Part shown: positions 1 to 5,073 of the stretch, one piece after another
Layout of the letters: each line of letters begins with the position of its first letter
Numbering within the stretch: the first letter of the stretch is position 1
Origin: Desulfofustis sp.
Lineage (GTDB): Bacteria; Desulfobacterota; Desulfobulbia; Desulfobulbales; Desulfocapsaceae
Reading direction: 5' to 3'
DNA length: 5,073 nucleotides
Assembly (NCBI GenBank): GCA_030145365.1
Contig: JAQYVS010000097.1
Span: 1 to 5,073 of the forward strand
Notes under the pieces: generated by a model
The model's input: the letters and a program-made list of their open reading frames with translations, nothing else
The model's database searches: none
What the model was told of the DNA's origin: nothing
Position numbers and translations under genes: made by a program

Positions 1-3
1 GCG

Positions 4-111
4 GAAGGTGCTCAGGAATAGTGTAAACTTTCAGATTTACCTAAATGGTTAACATTGCCAATAATAGCCTCTACCATTGCGATAAAATGTGTCCTCGGAG
101 GTTCTCAGGAA
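4..111. repeat. Imperfect 15-base direct repeat
   Basis: Positions 4-18 and 97-111 match at 13 of 15 bases (GAAGGTGCTCAGGAA and GGAGGTTCTCAGGAA), with a period of 93 bases. The unit lies in the gene-free flank. Only two copies are visible, and the left one is at the window edge, so more copies could lie outside. Confidence 0.25.
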
Positions 112-129
112 GAAGATAAAGCAGTATGA

Positions 130-145
130 CAAGGCAGACGCCTTG
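130..145. repeat. Perfect short inverted repeat (hairpin)
   Basis: CAAGGC (130-135) and GCCTTG (140-145) form a perfect 6-base stem with a 4-base loop. No clean run of T follows on either strand. It may add to transcript ending or 3' stabilisation after the operon, or be chance. Confidence 0.3.
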
Positions 146-189
146 GATTACCTATGGATTTTTGAATGGTCTAAACCTGCTATACAAGA

Positions 190-234
190 GCGACACTGAG
201 ATAAGCCATATCTCTTAATTTTGAGTAATGTCGC
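190..234. terminator. Nested inverted repeat, possible terminator or mRNA 3' structure
   Basis: An outer perfect 6-base arm (GCGACA at 190-195, TGTCGC at 229-234) encloses an inner perfect 6-base arm (GAGATA at 198-203, TATCTC at 209-214) with a 5-base loop. On the plus strand the inner stem is followed by TTAATTTT (215-222), which resembles a weak intrinsic terminator for a gene entering from the left. On the minus strand the structure lies about 60 bases past the stop of the AHAS-like gene and is followed by the moderately T-rich TCTTGTAT. The stems are short and the inner one is AT-rich, so the terminator role is a guess. Confidence 0.3.
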
Positions 235-293
235 CAGCGATTCTAGCAAACTTCTATATACTTAAACAGAATTCAATCACTGTCCAATCAATC

Positions 294-2012
294 TCAATTT
301 CCTTTCTTAACTCCATCCATATAAGGTCCAAGTATCATGTCTTTATATCCAGAGCCTGCAGGAATTCGGGGGTAGAGCATTTCGTTGACATCACAGATTA
401 TTTCAAGGAAGGAAGGGCCTTCTGCCCTGAGGAAGTCATCCAGGGCGTTGGCAATATCAGCTCTGTCATCTATCCGGCGGTAAAATCGAAACTTCAGATC
501 TCTGGCCACATCAGCAAAATCTACCTCGCTCATTTTTTGAGTAGCAACATATTTTTTATCATAGACGAAATCCTGGTAATTCCTCACCATGCAGTCGCCA
601 TGGTTATTAAGTAAAAGCACCTTAACAGGTAATCCATATTTGCCAATGGTATGGAGTTCCCCAAAATTCATAAGGAGGCTGCCGTCGCCATCTATTGAGA
701 TTACTGTACTCTCAGGACTCGCAAAGTGCGCCCCGATTGCAGCTGGTAGAGCAAAGCCCATTGTCCCGTAACCACCTGACGTCAAAAATGACTTTGGCTT
801 CAAAGTGGATAAATATTGAGCTGCGAGCATCTGATGATTGCCTACACCCGTTGTTATCTTCATACTCTGATCAATCTTTCCGGAAAGAAGTTCCATCACT
901 TCCGCCTGTTGAATTGGCTGAATATCTCTGTTGAAATTAAGAGGGCATTCTCGCTTCAAGCGTCGAGTGTAAGCTTGCCATTCAGCAATATCGAGATGGA
1001 TATCATGATTATCAGCATATTTGAGGAGATCATCCAACGCCGTTTCAGCTCTTCCAATGAATGAGAACTTTGGATTTCTTGAAAATCTTACTTCCTGCAC
1101 CTTTTCTGGATTGATATCAAAGTAAGCGATCTCGGCATCAAGACCAGCCTCTCCAACTTTTTGAGATACCCGATCATCCCAACGTACCCCGAAAGCTACA
1201 AACAAATCCGTGTTCTGGATGGCCATATTCGCGGCAGGTACACCAAACATACCAAGCATCCCAAGAGACCAATCTCCTTTTTCATCGAGAATACCCTTCC
1301 CCATAAGACTCCATATCGACGGGACTTTGTAACGTCGATTAAAAGCCCTGAGCAACTCACTCCCAGCCTTAGAATTAAGACCGCCACCGATATAAAGAAG
1401 CGGCCGTCGGGCTTTCTGCAAAAGTTCGAAGAATTGTTGGCACTGATTTTCCCCGAGGTGCCGCTCTTCATCATATTTGCTCCTGAAACGTTCAATACCA
1501 ATCCCTTGGTATTCACCTTCATTCTTTTGTATATCGAACGGAAAATCCACGACAACCGGTCCGGGTTTGCCAGATTTTGCGATATAATAAGCGTCCTTAA
1601 CTACTTCCTCTACGTTTTGCAGTTCATTCACCAAGACAACTTTTTTTGCAGCACCTGCGAAAATACTCTCAACGTTAATATGCTGAAACTCGTCAGTACC
1701 CATCTTGCTACAGGTCACCTGTCCCGCAAATACCAACAGAGGAATTGAATCGGCATTGGCATCTGCTACCGCAGTCAAGGTGTTGGTGATAGCGGGACCA
1801 GACGTGACAACGGCAACACCAACATCGTCACTGGCTCGGGAATATCCGCCTGCTGCAAATGCACAGGATTGCTCATTTGCCCCAACCACGATTTTGATTC
1901 CGAATTCATCTAGTGCATGAATGACCGGCATGATTGTTACACCGGAAAACCCGAACACCGTATTCACCCCAAGATCAACAAGACTCTTTGCCAACACCTG
2001 TGCGTTATTCAT
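294..2012 (-). CDS. Acetolactate synthase-like TPP-dependent enzyme (large-subunit family)
   Basis: This 572-residue protein has the full three-domain fold of AHAS-family TPP enzymes. The N-terminal pyrimidine-binding domain (about 1-165) holds the catalytic Glu47 in GANEQSC. The central domain (about 190-340) has LLYIGGGL (205-212), GMLGMFG (251-257) and FGVRWDDRV (274-282). The C-terminal domain (about 370-555) has GTMGFALPAAIG (416-427), the TPP/Mg motif GDGS (442-445) to NN (469-470), and the AHAS-like end YPRIPAGSG (547-555). The length is normal. Expected chemistry is decarboxylation of pyruvate and transfer of the two-carbon unit to an acceptor; FAD binding is possible. Several AHAS signatures differ: SGV for PGG at 23-25, Phe256 for His, and Asn478-Tyr479 for Gln-Trp. 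True acetolactate synthase is therefore uncertain. Alternatives include a YerE-type sugar carboligase or another pyruvate ligase. No small regulatory subunit gene lies between the stop and the left edge. An in-frame GTG at 2027 would add five residues; ATG 2012 is preferred because GGGGGA sits 4 bases upstream and the protein then starts like other AHAS proteins. Confidence 0.85.
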   Translation of the reverse strand: MNNAQVLAKSLVDLGVNTVFGFSGVTIMPVIHALDEFGIKIVVGANEQSCAFAAGGYSRASDDVGVAVVTSGPAITNTLTAVADANADSIPLLVFAGQVTCSKMGTDEFQHINVESIFAGAAKKVVLVNELQNVEEVVKDAYYIAKSGKPGPVVVDFPFDIQKNEGEYQGIGIERFRSKYDEERHLGENQCQQFFELLQKARRPLLYIGGGLNSKAGSELLRAFNRRYKVPSIWSLMGKGILDEKGDWSLGMLGMFGVPAANMAIQNTDLFVAFGVRWDDRVSQKVGEAGLDAEIAYFDINPEKVQEVRFSRNPKFSFIGRAETALDDLLKYADNHDIHLDIAEWQAYTRRLKRECPLNFNRDIQPIQQAEVMELLSGKIDQSMKITTGVGNHQMLAAQYLSTLKPKSFLTSGGYGTMGFALPAAIGAHFASPESTVISIDGDGSLLMNFGELHTIGKYGLPVKVLLLNNHGDCMVRNYQDFVYDKKYVATQKMSEVDFADVARDLKFRFYRRIDDRADIANALDDFLRAEGPSFLEIICDVNEMLYPRIPAGSGYKDMILGPYMDGVKKGN

Positions 2013-2016
2013 TTCA

Positions 2017-2022
2017 TCCCCC
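2017..2022 (-). promoter_or_regulatory. Ribosome binding site deciding the AHAS-like start
   Basis: GGGGGA on the minus strand lies 4 bases before the ATG at 2012, inside the 29-base gap after the beta gene. It would fall downstream of the alternative GTG at 2027, so it supports the shorter protein. No terminator is seen in this gap, so the gene is probably on the same mRNA as the POR genes. Confidence 0.6.
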
Positions 2023-2041
2023 AACACAAAAATTCATTTAC

Positions 2042-2998
2042 TCAATGTAATTGTCGTAAATTATGCTCCGACTCTCTAGAAGCCAACCTGAGCAGCTTTT
2101 CATAACGCTTGTCAACATCGTGCTGAATACCCTCCACCTGGCTCTGGGAGAGATGCTTAAATCGTCCCTGGATTTTCAAATACTCAACAACAGGTAAAGG
2201 TTTTTTATTGATACTGCCAAGTACGTGCTTTCCGTCAATTATTTCAAAAAGAGGATACATATTAGTTTTCACTGCAAGCTTGCATACGTCTATTGCACCA
2301 GATGTCGGCATTTTCCAGCCGGTTGGGCAGGGAGAAAACACATGTATGAAAGCAGGCCCTGGAGTATGTGCCGCCCGTTTCACTTTATTCATAAGATCGA
2401 GGTGGTGTGCAGGAGTCGCCGTGGCAACATAGGGAACCCCATGATCTGCAACAATTGCAACAAGATCCTTTTTCGCATTTTTCTTGCCATCACTGCAACT
2501 GCCTATAGGAGATGTAGTCGTCCAGGCACCGACTGGCGTTGAGGAAGAACGCTGAATTCCTGTGTTCATATACGCCTCGTTATCAAAACAGATATAGACA
2601 AAATCATGACCACGCTCCAGAGCCCCTGAAAGCGACTGGAATCCTATATCGGAGGTTCCACCATCCCCGCCGACGATAACGACCTTTGTGTCCTTTCCAG
2701 AGAGTCGCGCTTTTCTCTGCAGAACCTTCAGGGCAGCGACCACACCACTACCAACCGCACTGGCATTTTCGAAGGCAACATGCATCCACGGGACATTCCA
2801 GGCTGTCTGAGGAAAGGGTGTCGTAATCACCTCCATACAACCCGTTGCGTTAACAACAATCATATCTTTGCCAATTGCCTTTAGAGCCATTCGCATCGCC
2901 AGAACTTCTCCACATCCCTGGCAGCCGCGATGACCTGACGCCAGCGCTTCAAACGTTGGAATACTTTTCGCTTTTATCTTTTCTACCTTAGCACTCAT
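2042..2998 (-). CDS. porB: Pyruvate:ferredoxin oxidoreductase, beta subunit (TPP and [4Fe-4S])
   Basis: This 318-residue protein is the TPP-binding catalytic subunit of POR. The sequence shows GHRGCQGCG (22-30) with C26 and C29, NATGCMEV (50-57) with C54, and SPCPTGW (222-228) with C224. These are the four expected ligands of the proximal [4Fe-4S] cluster. The TPP/Mg motif begins at GGDGG (110-114) and continues to the Asn at 140 (CFDNEAYMNTG, 137-147). The block MNTGIQRSSSTPVGAWTTTSP (144-164) is a hallmark of PorB proteins. The length matches separate beta subunits. In the family, pyruvate is decarboxylated on TPP, one electron goes to this cluster, CoA then reacts, and the electrons leave through the delta-domain clusters. 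The enzyme can run in reverse to make pyruvate from acetyl-CoA and CO2 when reduced ferredoxin is available. The start overlaps the alpha stop by one base and is preceded by GAGGT. The next gene follows after 29 bases. Confidence 0.95.
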   Translation of the reverse strand: MSAKVEKIKAKSIPTFEALASGHRGCQGCGEVLAMRMALKAIGKDMIVVNATGCMEVITTPFPQTAWNVPWMHVAFENASAVGSGVVAALKVLQRKARLSGKDTKVVIVGGDGGTSDIGFQSLSGALERGHDFVYICFDNEAYMNTGIQRSSSTPVGAWTTTSPIGSCSDGKKNAKKDLVAIVADHGVPYVATATPAHHLDLMNKVKRAAHTPGPAFIHVFSPCPTGWKMPTSGAIDVCKLAVKTNMYPLFEIIDGKHVLGSINKKPLPVVEYLKIQGRFKHLSQSQVEGIQHDVDKRYEKLLRLASRESEHNLRQLH

Positions 2999-4170
2999 TA
3001 CAAAGACCTCACATCAATCAGAGAATGGTTACGCTTCTGTTTTTTCAGCGCCTGGGCCTGTTTCACTGCTTCCTTAAAAGTTCTGCGGTTGATCTCTCTG
3101 CCGCCAAGTCCAGCAACAAAATCAATTATCTTCGGCCGCTTTTCTCTATCATAAAAAACACTTCTAAGTTCAAGGCCAACCGGGCCGCCGGGAGCACCAG
3201 GCGACATCATTCGATCGATTACAGCAATGGTTTCTGCCTTCTCCAGAGCTGAAACTAGCTGCTCACAGGGCAATGGCCGCCACAACCGTATCCGTACAAG
3301 ACCAACCGCTATCCCCGATTCGCGCATTTCATCCACCGCTGTCCGCGCTGTTTCACCGATGGCACCCATAGTCACCAGAATCACCTCAGCATCATCAGTT
3401 CTGTACGCCTCCAACGGGTTGTAACGTCTTCCAAACCGTTCATCAAAATCAGTCCAGATCTCATTTAAAACAGCTTCTGCTCCCACCAATGCCGCTTCCT
3501 GCTGCTGCTTGATTTCGGTGTAAACATTCTGGGCACCAAAGGGCCCGATGCTCCTGGGATTTCTAACATCAAGCCGCTCTTTAAAGGAAACCGGAGGTAA
3601 AATGGTATCCACTTCTTCCTTACTCAGTATGGAGACCGGCTCCATCACATGGGACAGAGTAAAACCGTCCATGTTTATCATCACCGGTAAAAGAACTCTG
3701 CTGTCCTCGGAAAGGCGAAAGGCATGGAGCATCAGATCAAATACATCCTGACCGTTTTCGGCAAAAAGCTGCACCCAGCCGGTATCCCGTTGGGGCATTA
3801 TATCAGAATGGTCGGCCCAGATATTGATAGGTGCAGATAGAGCTCTGTTTGCGACAGCCATCACCATCGGCAGCCGTAAGCTTGATGCTGCAAAAAGAAT
3901 TTCATGCATCAACGCCAGCCCTTGTGATGCGGCAGCAGTAAAAGTGCGTGCACCCGCAGCCGATGAACCCAGGCAGGCACTTATGGCAGAGTGTTCTGAC
4001 TCGACCGGAATATATTCTGCGTCCAGACTGCCGCTGTTGATCATTTCTGCAAGGTCCTCAACAATATGAGTCTGGGGGGTAATCGGATACGCGGCAATCA
4101 CCTCTACATCAGCAAGAGCAACGGCCTCAGCCGCCGCATGCGAGACCTCTATACCGACTCGCCTGCTCAT
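2998..4170 (-). CDS. porA: Pyruvate:ferredoxin oxidoreductase, alpha subunit
   Basis: This 390-residue protein is the alpha subunit, which packs against beta and contributes to the TPP and 2-oxoacid pocket. Visible family motifs are YPITPQT (28-34), PVESEHSAIS (55-64, with the conserved Glu58), SQGLALMHE (82-90), NRALSAPINIW (108-118) and QRDTGW (127-132). The C-terminal part has TMGAIGET (267-274) and SPGAPGGPVG (323-332), then AGLGGREI (353-360). The SAPINIW/QRDTGW block resembles pyruvate-type PorA more than the 2-oxoisovalerate (VorA) type as I remember them; this is a recollection, not an alignment. The length is typical of the separate alpha subunit. An in-frame ATG at 4227 would add 19 residues, but the start at 4170 is preferred. 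It has a strong GGAGGT site, forms ATGA with the upstream stop, and gives the usual short N terminus. The stop shares one base with the beta start (TAATG). Confidence 0.95.
   Translation of the reverse strand: MSRRVGIEVSHAAAEAVALADVEVIAAYPITPQTHIVEDLAEMINSGSLDAEYIPVESEHSAISACLGSSAAGARTFTAAASQGLALMHEILFAASSLRLPMVMAVANRALSAPINIWADHSDIMPQRDTGWVQLFAENGQDVFDLMLHAFRLSEDSRVLLPVMINMDGFTLSHVMEPVSILSKEEVDTILPPVSFKERLDVRNPRSIGPFGAQNVYTEIKQQQEAALVGAEAVLNEIWTDFDERFGRRYNPLEAYRTDDAEVILVTMGAIGETARTAVDEMRESGIAVGLVRIRLWRPLPCEQLVSALEKAETIAVIDRMMSPGAPGGPVGLELRSVFYDREKRPKIIDFVAGLGGREINRRTFKEAVKQAQALKKQKRNHSLIDVRSL
3006..3010 (-). promoter_or_regulatory. Ribosome binding site of the beta gene
   Basis: GAGGT on the minus strand, within the last codons of the alpha gene, lies 7 bases before the beta ATG. 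The TAATG junction suggests re-initiation by ribosomes finishing alpha, which fits equal amounts of the two subunits. Confidence 0.7.
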
Positions 4171-5060
4171 TGTTCTACCTCCATAGACAAGGCTTTCTTT
4201 GAACAGGTTGTTACACAAATCCCACAACCTTTGCAGTAATCACCACTCCATGTGTAGCTCCCGTCCTCATTTTGCTTAAAAGCAATTTCAGGGCACATAA
4301 TCCAGCAGATACCGCAGGAAATGCATTTGTCTTTGTCCATTAGGGGATAGCTGCCGGTTCGCCAGTTGCCTGTCAGGAAATCTCTGCTATTTCCGGGCTG
4401 ATTGACATCACAGCCAATCTCTACCTCAGGCCACGGGTAAAGTGCCTCTCCCTGGATGTATTGCTGGTAATCCGTTTCACTATCAGCAGCCTCATCATTT
4501 TCAGATGCTCTGTACCCAAGAACCTCGGTTTGTTCATAGGCTTTAAGCATTGCATCAATATTTTTTGCAGAGAGTTTGCCAAACCGTTTTCTAAAGGGCT
4601 CACTGAGAGAATCCAACGTTATGAGTTCTGTCGCTTTAACGAGAGAACCGATGATAGCCGTGTTGGTGATTGGTAAGCCGATAGTGTCCATGGCAATCTG
4701 ACTGGCATCGACAAGGCAGACAACATATTTTTTTTCGAGATGTTCAAAGCTCTTCCGCTGATTTTTTGAAGCATTTATTATTAACTTCTTACCAGGCGCC
4801 AATCCTTCAGTAACCTCAGGTAAGCCAATCAGCGAGGAATCAAGCACAACAACCACATCGGGCTTTTCTATTCGTTCCCGTAGAAATATCTGAGAATCTG
4901 AAACACGCAGAAAAGCCATTACAGGGGCGCCCCGTCTTTCAGCACCAAAGTTAGGAAATCCCTGCGCATACAGCTCGCTGGAAATAGCGGCCTGGGCAAA
5001 AAGTTCAGCAGCCGTCACAGCACCCTGACCTCCTCGACCATGAAAACGTATTTCTTTCAT
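4167..5060 (-). CDS. Pyruvate:ferredoxin oxidoreductase, fused gamma-delta subunit
   Basis: This 297-residue protein joins two POR subunits that are often separate (PorC/gamma and PorD/delta). Residues 1 to about 180 form the gamma domain, which begins with the family motif GRGGQG (8-13) and has the conserved FGAERRG segment (38-44). Residues about 205-297 form the delta domain. It has a PGNS...TGNWRT lead-in (222-235) and two ferredoxin-like CxxCxxCxxxC motifs: C246/C249/C252/C256 followed by Pro, and C276/C279/C282/C286 followed by Ser instead of the usual Pro. An acidic linker (about 186-200) separates the domains. By family knowledge, the two [4Fe-4S] clusters pass electrons from the catalytic alpha/beta part to ferredoxin in the cytoplasm. 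The ATG at 5060 is preceded by TAAGGA with a 7-base spacer. It is the first gene of the operon. The substrate could be another 2-oxoacid, but the alpha and beta sequences favour pyruvate. Confidence 0.93.
   Translation of the reverse strand: MKEIRFHGRGGQGAVTAAELFAQAAISSELYAQGFPNFGAERRGAPVMAFLRVSDSQIFLRERIEKPDVVVVLDSSLIGLPEVTEGLAPGKKLIINASKNQRKSFEHLEKKYVVCLVDASQIAMDTIGLPITNTAIIGSLVKATELITLDSLSEPFRKRFGKLSAKNIDAMLKAYEQTEVLGYRASENDEAADSETDYQQYIQGEALYPWPEVEIGCDVNQPGNSRDFLTGNWRTGSYPLMDKDKCISCGICWIMCPEIAFKQNEDGSYTWSGDYCKGCGICVTTCSKKALSMEVEQ
4177..4182 (-). promoter_or_regulatory. Ribosome binding site deciding the alpha start
   Basis: A near-perfect GGAGGT on the minus strand, inside the end of the gamma-delta gene, sits 6 bases before the ATG at 4170. 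Together with the ATGA stop/start overlap it argues for translational coupling and against the longer reading from 4227. Confidence 0.85.
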
Positions 5061-5067
5061 TGCTTAA

Positions 5068-5073
5068 TCCTTA
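5068..5073 (-). promoter_or_regulatory. Ribosome binding site of the gamma-delta gene
   Basis: TAAGGA read on the minus strand lies 7 bases before the ATG at 5060. It supports that start, which also places the GRGGQG motif at the usual distance from the N terminus. The window ends here, so the operon promoter is not visible. Confidence 0.6.

Larger units (their letters stand above)
1..293. other. Non-coding flank downstream of the operon
   Basis: I recognise no gene here. It looks richer in A and T than the coding part. All frames on both strands are broken by stops, and the longest open runs are about 30 to 37 codons. One is a plus-strand reading of 30 residues from ATG 126 to the stop at 216-218. 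Another is a plus-strand run from 86 to 196 with no convincing start. Neither matches anything I know. The stretch holds two inverted repeats and one imperfect direct repeat, described separately. It may be a degenerate remnant or simply a spacer. Confidence 0.5.

Noticed and set aside
126..218. Plus-strand 30-codon ORF in the left flank ending inside the stem-loop region
   Set aside because: The ribosome site is weak and distant (AGGAAG about 12 bases upstream), the product has no recognised similarity, and an overlapping frame is equally open.
228..614. Plus-strand open frame of 128 codons crossing the 3' end of the AHAS-like gene
   Set aside because: Most of it is antisense to the conserved C-terminal TPP domain. 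Its translation shows no family motif, and I saw no ribosome binding site in the bases before it.
1196..1555. Minus-strand open frame of 119 codons inside the AHAS-like gene
   Set aside because: It is in a different frame within conserved coding sequence and shows no domain I recognise, so it is a shadow frame.
1161..1748. Plus-strand open frame of 195 codons opposite the AHAS-like gene
   Set aside because: It lies wholly antisense to a well-supported enzyme gene, and its translation shows no recognisable motif. It is most likely a shadow.
294..2012. Calling the fourth gene ilvB outright
   Set aside because: The fold fits, but several AHAS signature residues differ and no ilvN-like small subunit follows within the window, so a specific symbol is not supported.
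2014..2037. Seven-codon minus-strand mini-ORF (MNFCVGG) in the gap before the AHAS-like gene
   Set aside because: It ends just before the start codon and could in principle couple translation, but it is too short to separate from chance and has no branched-chain codon run typical of an attenuator.
4171..4227. N-terminal extension of the alpha subunit from an upstream in-frame ATG
   Set aside because: It would overlap the cysteine motif region of the gamma-delta gene. The ATG at 4170 has a GGAGGT site and an ATGA junction, which is far more convincing.
1..5073. CRISPR array, tRNA, rRNA, riboswitch or intact insertion sequence
   Set aside because: I saw no regularly spaced repeats, structured RNA signatures or transposase gene. 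Nearly all sequence to the right of 293 is taken up by the four enzyme genes.

Overview
The window carries one four-gene operon, transcribed entirely from the minus strand (right to left), plus about 290 bases of non-coding flank at the left edge. The first three genes encode a complete ferredoxin-type 2-oxoacid oxidoreductase, most likely pyruvate:ferredoxin oxidoreductase (PFOR/POR). The fourth encodes a thiamine-diphosphate enzyme of the acetolactate synthase (AHAS) superfamily. The oxygen-sensitive, multi-[4Fe-4S] POR points to an anaerobic or microaerophilic bacterium. Base composition is moderate and the ribosome binding sites are clear bacterial ones. A Desulfobacterota-like anaerobe would fit, but nothing here fixes the taxon, and that guess is weak.

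Layout in transcription order: (1) 5060-4167, a fused gamma-delta POR subunit, with an N-terminal gamma domain and a C-terminal domain carrying two [4Fe-4S] motifs. (2) 4170-2998, the alpha subunit, whose start overlaps the preceding stop as ATGA. (3) 2998-2042, the beta subunit, whose start overlaps the alpha stop as TAATG; it holds the TPP site and four cysteines for the proximal cluster. (4) After a 29-base gap, 2012-294, the AHAS-like protein. The tight coupling supports one mRNA and fixes two of the starts. The operon promoter lies beyond the right edge; only 13 bases precede the first gene.

Together, genes 1-3 should interconvert pyruvate plus CoA with acetyl-CoA plus CO2 and reduced ferredoxin. 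Gene 4 probably uses pyruvate as the donor for a carboligation (or a related decarboxylation). Several AHAS active-site signature residues are changed in it, and no AHAS small subunit is present between its stop and the left edge, so its exact product is open.

The left flank (1-293) has no recognisable gene. It holds a nested inverted repeat at 190-234, a perfect short hairpin at 130-145 and an imperfect 15-base direct repeat (4-18 and 97-111). I did not find a clear new biological system; the main point of interest is the POR plus divergent AHAS-like pairing.
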